Assembly (NCBI RefSeq): GCF_900110075.1
Contig: NZ_FOCJ01000010.1
Location: 62,001-126,000, forward strand
Length of the DNA: 64,000 nt
Reading direction: 5' to 3'
DNA from: Paenibacillus sp. OV219
Lineage (GTDB): Bacteria > Bacillota > Bacilli > Paenibacillales > Paenibacillaceae
The notes beneath the pieces were generated by a model. It did no database searches and was not told the origin of the DNA. It saw only the letters and a program-made list of their open reading frames with translations. Positions 17,874 through 25,233 of this stretch are shown piece by piece; within the stretch, counting starts at the first letter, position 1, and the number at the start of each line of letters is the position of its first letter. The position numbers were made by a program, and so were the translations under genes.

Positions 17874-17899
17874 AAAGCCGACCCAATAGGGCCGGCTTT
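17874..17899 (-). terminator. Bidirectional terminator between convergent genes
   Basis: AAAGCCG-A-CCC / GGG-C-CGGCTTT with a 4-base loop and one mismatch. On the minus strand a run of seven T follows, so it mainly serves the LytTR gene; it can also stop the MFS transcript. Confidence 0.8.
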
Positions 17900-17913
17900 C
17901 CTTCTATCAGCTA

Positions 17914-18324
17914 TCAGTTGGTCGATAAACCGCCTGATAGATTGTTCCGGATGGAAGTGGATGCTCCCTCGGAATCTGCATGATTGATGAGCTTCTCCAC
18001 CGATTTCAGATGCGCGCCGGACACTGGTGCGCTAGGTGAGTCGCTATTAACGGGCCGCTTCACAAAATAGAGCCGCTGCTGCACATCGTCAAAAAACTCG
18101 ACTTGATCCATCTGCACGACATAACAGCGGTCCACTTTCTTAAACCCTTGTTCAACAAGAAAGCGTTCGTGCTCTTCAAAGGTAGAAATTTGACTATAAA
18201 GTCCTTCTCTCGTCTGGTAGTAAACCTCTCCGCGATAGCTGCGCATAAGAAGAACGTCTTCGAGATCAATAAAAATAATATCAAATTCTTTTTTATTGAA
18301 CCTCTTAACGACCGGGATCTTCAT
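17914..18324 (-). CDS. Stand-alone LytTR-type DNA-binding protein
   Basis: 136 residues. Residues ~10-105 match the LytTR fold: an N-terminal strand pair with FIDLEDVLLMRSYRGEVYYQT, then LYSQISTFEEHERFL, and the KKVDRCYVVQMDQVEFF element corresponding to the family's FxRxHRSxxVN segment. No receiver domain is present, so control must come from something other than phosphorylation. The last ~30 residues are polar and probably disordered. Likely a transcription factor; targets unknown. Confidence 0.75.
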   Translation of the reverse strand: MKIPVVKRFNKKEFDIIFIDLEDVLLMRSYRGEVYYQTREGLYSQISTFEEHERFLVEQGFKKVDRCYVVQMDQVEFFDDVQQRLYFVKRPVNSDSPSAPVSGAHLKSVEKLINHADSEGASTSIRNNLSGGLSTN

Positions 18325-18461
18325 GATACACGCCCTTCTTCAAAATTTCACGATGGAACGACAGCGACTGTGCCGACCAATTCTATGTAAGTTTAATTAT
18401 AGCTTGTTTTTCCTCTATCTACCATGTGTAGAATAAAGAAAATTTTACAATTTTTATATAA

Positions 18462-18500
18462 AAACAGCTCTTCCCGCAAAAACTGCGTTCAGAGCTGTTT
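18462..18500 (-). terminator. Terminator of the VOC-family gene
   Basis: Perfect 10-bp stem AAACAGCTCT / AGAGCTGTTT with a 19-base loop. On the minus strand TTTTTATAT follows. Confidence 0.7.
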
Positions 18501-18532
18501 CTTCGCGGTGACAGCAAGGGGCAGCGCTCCGA

Positions 18533-18958
18533 TTATTTATTCGCGTGCGTGTAGACTTGCCAAGTTACGCCAAACTTATCAGTCAATACAGCGTACGCGG
18601 GGCTGAAGAACGTCTCCGTAAGCGGCATATGCACCTGACCGCCTACTGGGAGTGCTTCGTAGATTTGGCGGGAGCGCTCAATATCTGTGGACGAGATGCA
18701 GATCGTCACTTGATTGCCGATCGCAAACGGCGTGCCTGGAAAGTTATCGGAGAACATCAGATCGGTTTCGCCGACGCGAACCATCGCGTGTCCGACAAGG
18801 CCCTTCGCTTCTTCAGCCAATGGGAATTCCGGATTCTCCGGCATTTCACCGAATGTTTGCAGGAAAAGAACCTCCGCACCCAAAGCTTCTTTATAGAACT
18901 CAATCGCTTCCTTCGTATTGCCGTCCATCACCAGATAAGGCTCTAATTTCATCGTCAT
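18533..18958 (-). CDS. VOC-superfamily protein, PhnB-like
   Basis: 141 residues from the ATG at 18958; AAGGAGA lies 11 bases before it, and the upstream extension (hydrophobic, Tyr-rich) is not needed. Matches the PhnB/glyoxalase-like group: MKLEPYLVMDGNTKEAIEFYKEALGAEV at the start, HAMVRVGETDLMFSDN in the middle, and FGVTWQVYT at the end. These small cytosolic dimers share the glyoxalase I fold, but their substrates are mostly unknown. No clear operon partner. Confidence 0.85.
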   Translation of the reverse strand: MTMKLEPYLVMDGNTKEAIEFYKEALGAEVLFLQTFGEMPENPEFPLAEEAKGLVGHAMVRVGETDLMFSDNFPGTPFAIGNQVTICISSTDIERSRQIYEALPVGGQVHMPLTETFFSPAYAVLTDKFGVTWQVYTHANK

Positions 18959-19218
18959 TGCGATAATCTCTCCTTCGTTATAGTAGGTCACTGTCTTCAG
19001 TATTGCCGACAGGATCATCATAATATAACGAACATATGTTTGCAATATGATTTTATTTTTGTGAAGATACCGTCAGTGTTACTGGCGCGGATTGCAGTTT
19101 TTCGACAACAACACAGTTCATGCAGCTGTTTAAGCGGCATCTCGGCGCCATGCCTCTTTCAGTATCGAATCATGCAGCGGAAGGAGTGAATTGTACCGTA
19201 AATAGATATGAATCCGAC

Positions 19219-19317
19219 TTATCCACTGAGTTATCCCCACTGCTAACAGCCTGCAATATGAAGAAACTTGAACTATTTTCGCGACTGTAAACATATCCAC
19301 AACTCTAGTTATCCACA
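19219..19317 (+). promoter_or_regulatory. Cluster of DnaA-box-like sequences
   Basis: Four same-strand 9-mers: TTATCCACT (19219-19227), TTATCCCCA (19231-19239), ATATCCACA (19293-19301) and the perfect box TTATCCACA (19309-19317). Others match the TTATCCACA consensus in 8 or 8 and 8 of 9 positions. There is no dnaA or dnaN gene nearby, so a titration or regulatory site is more likely than an origin. Confidence 0.45.
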
Positions 19318-19532
19318 TATGAATAGCGAGCTAGTTCCATAGAAAGGTACTTCATGCTTGCGTTCTCACCCTAAAGTAGGAGTGCCACTCAGAGACCCCG
19401 ATTCGACGTGTCGAAAAATTGTCTAATCGTGACGAATTTTGTTTCAGTTTGAGATGAATCTCTGCTACTATTAGAAAAGGTGTCAACGAACTTAAAAAGT
19501 TTCTAAAATTTCTATAAACTTTTAAAGCAATC

Positions 19533-19565
19533 TTGATCTGGATATACTATATTGAATATATATTA
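19533..19565 (+). promoter_or_regulatory. Promoter and candidate operator of the GntR-type regulator
   Basis: TTGATC at 19533-19538 with an AT-rich -10 region 17 bases later. The 18-mer TATATTGAATATATATTA (19548-19565) overlaps it and occurs identically before the alpha-mannosidase gene (20860-20877), which points to autorepression and a shared regulon. Confidence 0.55.
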
Positions 19566-19589
19566 ACCATAGAATGAGTGGTGTTAATA

Positions 19590-20759
19590 ATGAATGCAAT
19601 GGACCGAGTACCTCTATATCAGAAGATTCAAGATTATATTCGCAGCCTGATCAACTCGGACGGCCTAAAAGAAGGCGATCGCATTCCGACTGAGAAGGAG
19701 CTTATGGAGCGCTTCAATGTCAGTAAAATCACCGTCGTCAATGCACTTACGGGCTTAGCCAATGAAAATGTTATCACGCGCGTGCCAGGAAGAGGGAGCT
19801 TCGTAAGTAGTCAAGCAAGCATGATGAATGCTGTGGAGACGAGGCCTGCTGCAAGCAGTGTGGTGGTTCGTCATGAGCCGGTTGCTCGGGCGAGCACGAA
19901 GTCTGGAATTATAGGGCTCATCTTGCCTTCGATCTATGATTATTTTGCCGCACGGCTGACCCAAGGTGTGCAGAGAGCACTCATGGAGAAGGGCTATCGG
20001 ACAGTCATTATGCTTTCGAACAGTGTGCTCTCGGTTGAGAATGAGGCTATTCAGACGCTAATGGATATGGGTGCGGAAGGGATGCTGATCTTCCCGGTTG
20101 ATGAGGAGCAGTACAATGTCGAGATTCTCGGCATGAAGCTGTCCGGTTATCCATTCATTCTTATTGACCGTTACTTGCCTGGCGTCGAAACACACTACAT
20201 TGCCGGTGACGGCCGTACGGGAGCAGAGCTTGCAGTCGACCATCTATGGGAGCTGGGTCATCGGGAAATTGCGATTTGCTCCGATTCGCCGATTCAGACC
20301 GTGACCGTTCAAGAGCGGATTCAAGGGTACATGGACGCGCTCAAGAAGAAGGGGGCGCTCATTAATCCGGCACATATCATTACGGAGTTCGCGCCGTTCA
20401 ACGAAGTGAAAGAGGATCACCCGCTGTACCGTTATATCCGCAATCGGATGGCGACGGCTTACATTACGCTGAACAGCAAGCTTGGTATGCACGTGTACCG
20501 AATTGCGCGGCAGTGCGGATTATCGGTGCCGGATGACCTATCGCTCGTCAGCTTCGACGATCCGACAGCGATTGCAGAGGATATGAGCATGTTTACGCAT
20601 GTGAAGCAGTACGAGTACGAAATTGGCTACGAGGCAGCGAACAAGCTGATCGAGGTTATCAACGATAAGCAAGCAGCAGAGCACAAGTACAGCAAAGTGA
20701 TTGTTAAACCTGAACTTGTCGTACGGCAGTCGACAGGTCCACTGAAACCTGTGAAGTAA
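19590..20759 (+). CDS. GntR/LacI-type hybrid transcriptional regulator (AraR-like architecture)
   Basis: 389 residues from ATG 19590, with GAGTGG about 8 bases upstream. N-terminal GntR winged helix at ~5-75 (VPLYQKIQDYIRSLI, GDRIPTEKELMERFNVSKITV, RVPGRGSFV). From ~110 to the end is a LacI-like periplasmic-binding-protein domain (GLILPSIYDYFAARLTQGVQ, LIDRYLPGVETHYIAGD, AVDHLWELGHREIAI, SLVSFDDP). This is the AraR arrangement: a sugar binds the large domain and releases DNA. The gene precedes an alpha-mannosidase, so the effector may be a mannose-containing sugar. The shared 18-mer at both promoters supports control of both. Confidence 0.9.
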   Translation: MNAMDRVPLYQKIQDYIRSLINSDGLKEGDRIPTEKELMERFNVSKITVVNALTGLANENVITRVPGRGSFVSSQASMMNAVETRPAASSVVVRHEPVARASTKSGIIGLILPSIYDYFAARLTQGVQRALMEKGYRTVIMLSNSVLSVENEAIQTLMDMGAEGMLIFPVDEEQYNVEILGMKLSGYPFILIDRYLPGVETHYIAGDGRTGAELAVDHLWELGHREIAICSDSPIQTVTVQERIQGYMDALKKKGALINPAHIITEFAPFNEVKEDHPLYRYIRNRMATAYITLNSKLGMHVYRIARQCGLSVPDDLSLVSFDDPTAIAEDMSMFTHVKQYEYEIGYEAANKLIEVINDKQAAEHKYSKVIVKPELVVRQSTGPLKPVK

Positions 20760-20798
20760 GTAGAGTCGGGGCTGAGCAGAGTTCACCCGGGGGCAGAT

Positions 20799-20838
20799 GA
20801 AGAAGAAACTTTCCGAAGGGAGAGCTTCTTCTTTTTTT
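20799..20838 (+). terminator. Rho-independent terminator
   Basis: GAAGAAG...CTTCTTC stem with additional inner pairing (TCC-GAAG-GGA), followed by seven T. It ends the regulator gene. Confidence 0.75.
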
Positions 20839-20852
20839 GCACAATAATAATG

Positions 20853-20909
20853 TTGCGTGTATATTGAATATATATTATATTAAGATTCAAGTTATTGAAA
20901 GCGTTTGCC
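20853..20909 (+). promoter_or_regulatory. Alpha-mannosidase promoter, operator motif and cre-like site
   Basis: TTGCGT (20853-20858), 17-base spacer, TATATT (20876-20881). The 18-mer shared with the GntR-type gene promoter fills the spacer and touches the -10 (20860-20877). Fourteen bases downstream lies TTGAAAGCGTTTGCC (20895-20909), close to the CcpA cre consensus. Sugar-specific repression plus catabolite repression is inferred. Confidence 0.6.
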
Positions 20910-20975
20910 AGCTTAAGCGGACATGGGATGGATGGAATCTTAAACAGTAAATATGCTGCGGAAAAGGGGATTTAG

Positions 20976-23900
20976 ATGCCTTACGAAACCGTTAAATTTG
21001 ATCAGATGCGGTCCATGCTTGGGAGATTGCAGGAATATATATATCACCCAGTAGCTACATTGACGGCTACAGCTTGGGTAACCAAAGAGCCAGTTCCTTA
21101 CGCGGAGCGTATGTCGGGACTGTGTCTGGAAGTGGCTGCAGGTGAGCGGTGGGGCGAGCTTTGGGATTGTGCTTGGTTTCATTTTGCCGGTCAGGTGCCG
21201 ATCGATGCGCGCGGGTCCAAAGTCGTGCTTCTCATTGATGTAAACGGAGAGCTGTGCTTGGTTGATGAGGCGGGTACTCCGGTGCAGGGTCTGACGAACA
21301 TTAATTCGGAGTTCGATTATTCGCTCGGCCTGCCGGGCAAGCGTGTTGTCCACATTAACGAATCGTCCACTGGGGACGAAACGATTGATCTGTGGGGCGA
21401 TGCTGGCTGCAACGACTTGTTTGGCCGGTACCGCAGTGGCACGCTCAAGGAAGCGGTTATCGCGATCTGCCGCGAGAACGTCCGCGAGCTCTACTACGAC
21501 GCGGAAGTGCTGCTGGAAACGGCAGAGAAGCTGCCGCAAGGCTCCGCGCGGAAGGAGAAGATCGCCCGCGCGCTTTATGAAGCGACGCTCATTCTCACGG
21601 AGATGACTGATGAGCGCATCGCGAAGGCGAGCGCCTTGCTTGGCGAACAGCTGGCGAAGCGCGGAGGCGATCCGGTGCTAATGATCAGTGCCGTCGGCCA
21701 TGCACATATTGATTTGGCGTGGCTGTGGCCAATTCGGGAAACGATTCGCAAAGGTGCGCGGACGTTCTCGACTGCGCTGCGGATGATGGAGCGCTATCCG
21801 GATTATATCTTCGGGGCGAGCCAGCCACAGCTCTATGAGTGGGTGAAGACGCACTATCCTGCCCTGTATGAACAGGTTAAGGAGCGTGTGAAGGAAGGGC
21901 GCTGGGAACCGCAAGGCGCGATGTGGGTGGAATCCGACACGAACGTGCCAGGCGGGGAAGCGCTCGTAAGGCAAGTTCTGTATGGCAAGCGATATTTCTT
22001 GCAAGAATTCGGCCAAGAGATGAAGTCGTTGTGGATGCCGGATGTGTTCGGCTACACGGCGAGCTTGCCGCAGATCTTGAGCAAATCCGGCGTCGATTAC
22101 ATGATGACGCAGAAGCTGTCATGGAGCACCTACAACCGTCATCCGCATCACACGTTCATGTGGGAAGGAATCGACGGCTCCAAGGTGCTGACACATATGC
22201 CACCGGAGGACACCTACAACAGTCCGGCTGCGCCGCGTTCAATCGTGAAGGCGGAGGCGGAATATCTCGACAAGAATGTATCTGATCACGCACTCATGCT
22301 GTTCGGTATCGGCGACGGTGGCGGAGGTCCGGGTGAAGAGCACCTGGAGAGACTGGCGCGGGAAAAGAATCTGCTCGGACTCAGTCCGGTCGTACAGGAG
22401 CCTTCCTCGGCATTCTTCGAGAAGCTCGCCGAGAAGCAGGCGAGCTACCAGACATGGCGCGGAGAGCTGTACCTGGAGAAGCATCAAGGAACGCTGACAA
22501 GCCAAGCGCGGAACAAGCGTTATAACCGCAAGTTGGAGAAAGCGCTTCGCGAGCTTGAGTTCGCTGCGGTGCTGGCCCGTACTTTATGCGGCATCGCTTA
22601 TCCGCAGGCAGAGCTGGAGGAAATCTGGAAGGAAGTGCTGTTGTACCAGTTCCATGATATTCTCCCAGGCTCCTCCATTAAGCGGGTGTACGACGAGTCG
22701 CTCGAGCGGTACGCGCTGTTGCTGGAACGGGTGGAAGCTATGGTTGCGGAGAAATATGAAGCGATCGCGCAGCAGCGTACAGCTTCACCGGTTGCGGTCG
22801 CAGCAGTTGCAGCTACGGCATCGGCTCCAGCAGGGGATGTGCTCACCGTATTTAACTCTTTGCCGTGGGAGCGCGCCGAGTGGATCGAGCGTGTAGATGG
22901 AAGCTGGCAGCGTGTTACAGTGCCTGCAATGGGTATCGCATCGGCGGCGGTTTGCAGTGGCGAGACTGAGGCAGCAGCGGAGCAGTCCGCAGCGCCTGCA
23001 ACGCCAATCGTGTGCACCGATCTTCGCGCGATTGAGAATGAGCTTCTGAAGGTTACCTTTGGCGAGGATGGAGCCATTGTTTCCGTATTTGATAAAGTAC
23101 ACAATCGCGAGGTAATCGCAATTGGCGAGCGTGCCAACTTGCTGCAGGTGTACGACGACAAAGGCGATGCGTGGGACTTCCGCCAAGATTACCGCGAGAC
23201 CGGCGGCCTGTCGCTCGCGCTAATCGAGTCGTCATCCTTCGAGTCTGGGCCGACTGCAGGAGTGATCCACTGCTATCAGTATGGCGAGTCCGTTCTCATT
23301 CAGAAGGTTGTGCTGACCGAGGGCAGCCGACGCATTGATTTCGTAACGACCGTCGATTGGAAGGAAGAGGAGAAGATGCTCCGCACCTCCTTCCCGCTAA
23401 ACGTTCGTTCGGAACGCGCCGCATGCGAAATCCAGTTCGGTTATTTGAACCGCCAAACCCACCGCAACACAATGTGGGACTACGCCAAGGACGAAATTTG
23501 CGCGCATCAATATGTCGACCTGTCCGAGCCAGGCTACGGCGCAGCGCTGCTTAACGATTGCAAATACGGCTACCGCGCTGAGGGCAGTACACTCGATCTG
23601 AACCTGCTGCGCAGCCCGAAATATCCGGATCCGGAAGCGGATCAGGCGGAGCATATGTTCACTTACTCGCTCTATCCGCATGCCGGTGATCATGTAGCAG
23701 CCGAGGTTTATAAGCAAGGCTATGAACTGAACGTACCTCTCCGAACTGCAAGTGTCGGAGGTTCGCATGTGCAGCAAGCATCGGCGGCGCAATCCTTCTT
23801 CCAGTCAGCTCACCCAGGCATCATGATTGAAGCGGTGAAGAAGGCGGAAGACAGTGATGCCATTATCGTTCGTCTATACGAGACAAGCGGCGCATCCGTA

Positions 23901-24059
23901 CAATCGGCGCTTCGCGTCGGCCTGCCGCTCCAAGATGCATGGTTGACTGATTTAATGGAAAACAAGCAGGAGCAGTTGGAAGCTACGGATGGCAGCGTAC
24001 CACTCACATTCACGCCATTCGAGATCAAGACTGTAATGCTGACCATTTCAGATAAATGA
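20976..24059 (+). CDS. GH38 alpha-mannosidase
   Basis: 1027 residues, the usual bacterial length. Retaining, zinc-dependent hydrolysis of alpha-mannosides from glycans. Seen: N-terminal ~225-residue beta domain, then the catalytic domain starting at SAVGHAHIDLAWLWP (zinc ligands H and D near 242-246), REGRW-like KEGRWEPQGAMWVESD, nucleophile D356 in LWMPDVFGYT, and the helical-bundle signature YQFHDILPGSS. C-terminal beta domains complete it. No signal peptide, so it is probably cytosolic and acts on imported oligosaccharides. AAAAGGGG is 5 bases before the ATG. An Ala-rich linker (about 605-625, VAVAAVAATASAPAG) is a local oddity. Confidence 0.95.
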   Translation: MPYETVKFDQMRSMLGRLQEYIYHPVATLTATAWVTKEPVPYAERMSGLCLEVAAGERWGELWDCAWFHFAGQVPIDARGSKVVLLIDVNGELCLVDEAGTPVQGLTNINSEFDYSLGLPGKRVVHINESSTGDETIDLWGDAGCNDLFGRYRSGTLKEAVIAICRENVRELYYDAEVLLETAEKLPQGSARKEKIARALYEATLILTEMTDERIAKASALLGEQLAKRGGDPVLMISAVGHAHIDLAWLWPIRETIRKGARTFSTALRMMERYPDYIFGASQPQLYEWVKTHYPALYEQVKERVKEGRWEPQGAMWVESDTNVPGGEALVRQVLYGKRYFLQEFGQEMKSLWMPDVFGYTASLPQILSKSGVDYMMTQKLSWSTYNRHPHHTFMWEGIDGSKVLTHMPPEDTYNSPAAPRSIVKAEAEYLDKNVSDHALMLFGIGDGGGGPGEEHLERLAREKNLLGLSPVVQEPSSAFFEKLAEKQASYQTWRGELYLEKHQGTLTSQARNKRYNRKLEKALRELEFAAVLARTLCGIAYPQAELEEIWKEVLLYQFHDILPGSSIKRVYDESLERYALLLERVEAMVAEKYEAIAQQRTASPVAVAAVAATASAPAGDVLTVFNSLPWERAEWIERVDGSWQRVTVPAMGIASAAVCSGETEAAAEQSAAPATPIVCTDLRAIENELLKVTFGEDGAIVSVFDKVHNREVIAIGERANLLQVYDDKGDAWDFRQDYRETGGLSLALIESSSFESGPTAGVIHCYQYGESVLIQKVVLTEGSRRIDFVTTVDWKEEEKMLRTSFPLNVRSERAACEIQFGYLNRQTHRNTMWDYAKDEICAHQYVDLSEPGYGAALLNDCKYGYRAEGSTLDLNLLRSPKYPDPEADQAEHMFTYSLYPHAGDHVAAEVYKQGYELNVPLRTASVGGSHVQQASAAQSFFQSAHPGIMIEAVKKAEDSDAIIVRLYETSGASVQSALRVGLPLQDAWLTDLMENKQEQLEATDGSVPLTFTPFEIKTVMLTISDK

Positions 24060-24085
24060 GTCGGTGAGTTCGCTGAATAAAGCAA

Positions 24086-24125
24086 AAGCGCAAGGAGCGA
24101 ATAGTCGCTCCTTGCGCTTCTTTGT
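24086..24125. terminator. Strong terminator between convergent mannosidase and ArsR-type genes
   Basis: Perfect 15-bp stem AAGCGCAAGGAGCGA / TCGCTCCTTGCGCTT with a 4-base loop, then CTTTGTG on the plus strand and TTTGCTTTATT on the minus strand. It serves both directions. Confidence 0.85.
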
Positions 24126-24155
24126 GCTTCCTTACAAACGCTTATCAGCATTAAT

Positions 24156-25091
24156 CTAATCTGAGTAGCGGATGAACGACAGCAGCAGATCCTGCCTGTG
24201 ATCGCCGAAGTTTGCGCCGAACAGGTTAAGTCCGCGACAGTTCGCCGCATCCTCGGCGACTTCGAGACGGACGCGGATTGGCTTGTTGTACTGCAGATCA
24301 AGCGACGCGATGGTCACCTCGGAGGAGGCTGAACCGTTCACCAGGCTGCCTGAAGCGGTAATGCGCCATTCGGTGAGCTCGCCGTATTCAGTGCCGCTCC
24401 ACTTGTCGGGTGTCAGCTTGCCTTTACGATCGCCGAGGTCCCCGGGGCTTGTGAAGACGCCGACTAGCTGGTCGTTGATGAACAGCGAGATGTCCGAAGG
24501 CCAGTCCATCTGGAAGTGCGGCGCCTCCGAGCAGAGCTCCGCGCTGAACCACAGCTCGTCAATCGTTACGCCAGGTGGCATCGGGTTGGCAAAATAATAT
24601 TCGAAATAGCCTGCGCCGGAAAACCAGAGCAGCGATGAATCCACTCGTTCCGGCAAATAGAAGGCGCGCGGATCGTCGACGGAACCGACGTAGGAGCCGT
24701 CCCGTGTCACAATGCCGCAGGTCGGCTGGGTCATACAGTGGGCATACATGCCGATCGGCATATGGAGCTCTTCCGTGCGGTGCAGTCCCTCACCGAGCTT
24801 GACGGGCAACTCGAGCAGGATGGAGCGTCCGGTGACTGAGCATATTTTCTCTCGATTCGCGCCGGTTGTGGACGAGACGAGTTCCACGCTCTCGAGGATT
24901 TGTACATTAATGGAGATTGTCGGCTGCGCTACACCGAGCGCTTCCGCAAGCTGGCTGACGCTCATCGGCTTCTCGCCGAGCGCTTCCAGAATGCGTACCC
25001 GAACGTCACCAGATAACGCCTTTGCCACGTCGACAATGCGGGAGGAGGGGTATCTAATTGTGTCTTGTTTGATTTCGTTCATTGGCTTCAC
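24156..25091 (-). CDS. ArsR-type winged-helix regulator fused to a glycosidase-like C-terminal domain
   Basis: 311 residues, three times the usual ArsR length. Residues ~15-95 are an ArsR wHTH (VAKALSGDVRVRILEALGEKPMSVSQLAEALGV, QPTISINVQILESVELV). Residues ~155-310 form a beta-rich domain that aligns by eye with the last ~150 residues of the divergently encoded GH2 enzyme: ISLFINDQLVGVFTSPGD against IVVSIDGEQVGTFTLPDN, and LNLFGANFGDHRQDLLL against VALYGRNAGRYPLDILV. The domain may bind the sugar that the enzyme acts on. No ArsR metal site is apparent. GTG start at 25091 with GAAGGG upstream; ATG at 25082 is an alternative. Confidence 0.85.
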   Translation of the reverse strand: MKPMNEIKQDTIRYPSSRIVDVAKALSGDVRVRILEALGEKPMSVSQLAEALGVAQPTISINVQILESVELVSSTTGANREKICSVTGRSILLELPVKLGEGLHRTEELHMPIGMYAHCMTQPTCGIVTRDGSYVGSVDDPRAFYLPERVDSSLLWFSGAGYFEYYFANPMPPGVTIDELWFSAELCSEAPHFQMDWPSDISLFINDQLVGVFTSPGDLGDRKGKLTPDKWSGTEYGELTEWRITASGSLVNGSASSEVTIASLDLQYNKPIRVRLEVAEDAANCRGLNLFGANFGDHRQDLLLSFIRYSD

Positions 25092-25105
25092 TTGACCAGC
25101 CCTTC

Positions 25106-25143
25106 AAATCGTTATAGAGGTAGTGTACTCGAAAATCGTTATA
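25106..25143. promoter_or_regulatory. Direct repeats in the divergent ArsR-type/GH2 promoter region
   Basis: AAATCGTTATA occurs at 25106-25116 and again at 25133-25143, 27 bases apart. They lie just upstream of the regulator start and 90-125 bases before the GH2 start, so they are candidate binding sites for the divergent regulator. Confidence 0.4.
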
Positions 25144-25233
25144 TTGTAAAAGTATAATATACATATTGATTAAACTATATAGGGGTGCTAAAATGGGGGC
25201 AAATCCACTTTTAGGGAAGGTTGTGTACTTGAT

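Larger units (their letters stand above)
18959..19589. other. 631-bp intergenic region between VOC gene and GntR-type regulator
   Basis: No convincing gene. It holds the VOC gene leader, four DnaA-box-like 9-mers (19219-19317), a near-perfect dyad TTCGAC-GT-GTCGAA at 19402-19415, a second AT-rich dyad (AAAAGTTT...AAACTTTT, about 19494-19524) and the promoter of the GntR-type gene. Confidence 0.6.

Noticed and set aside
19219-19317. Chromosomal replication origin
   Set aside because: dnaA, dnaN, recF and gyr genes are absent, and boxes are few. Only a DnaA-binding cluster is supported.
19130-19318. 62-codon minus-strand frame over the DnaA boxes
   Set aside because: No plausible ribosome binding site or family match. 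The boxes themselves explain the conserved look.
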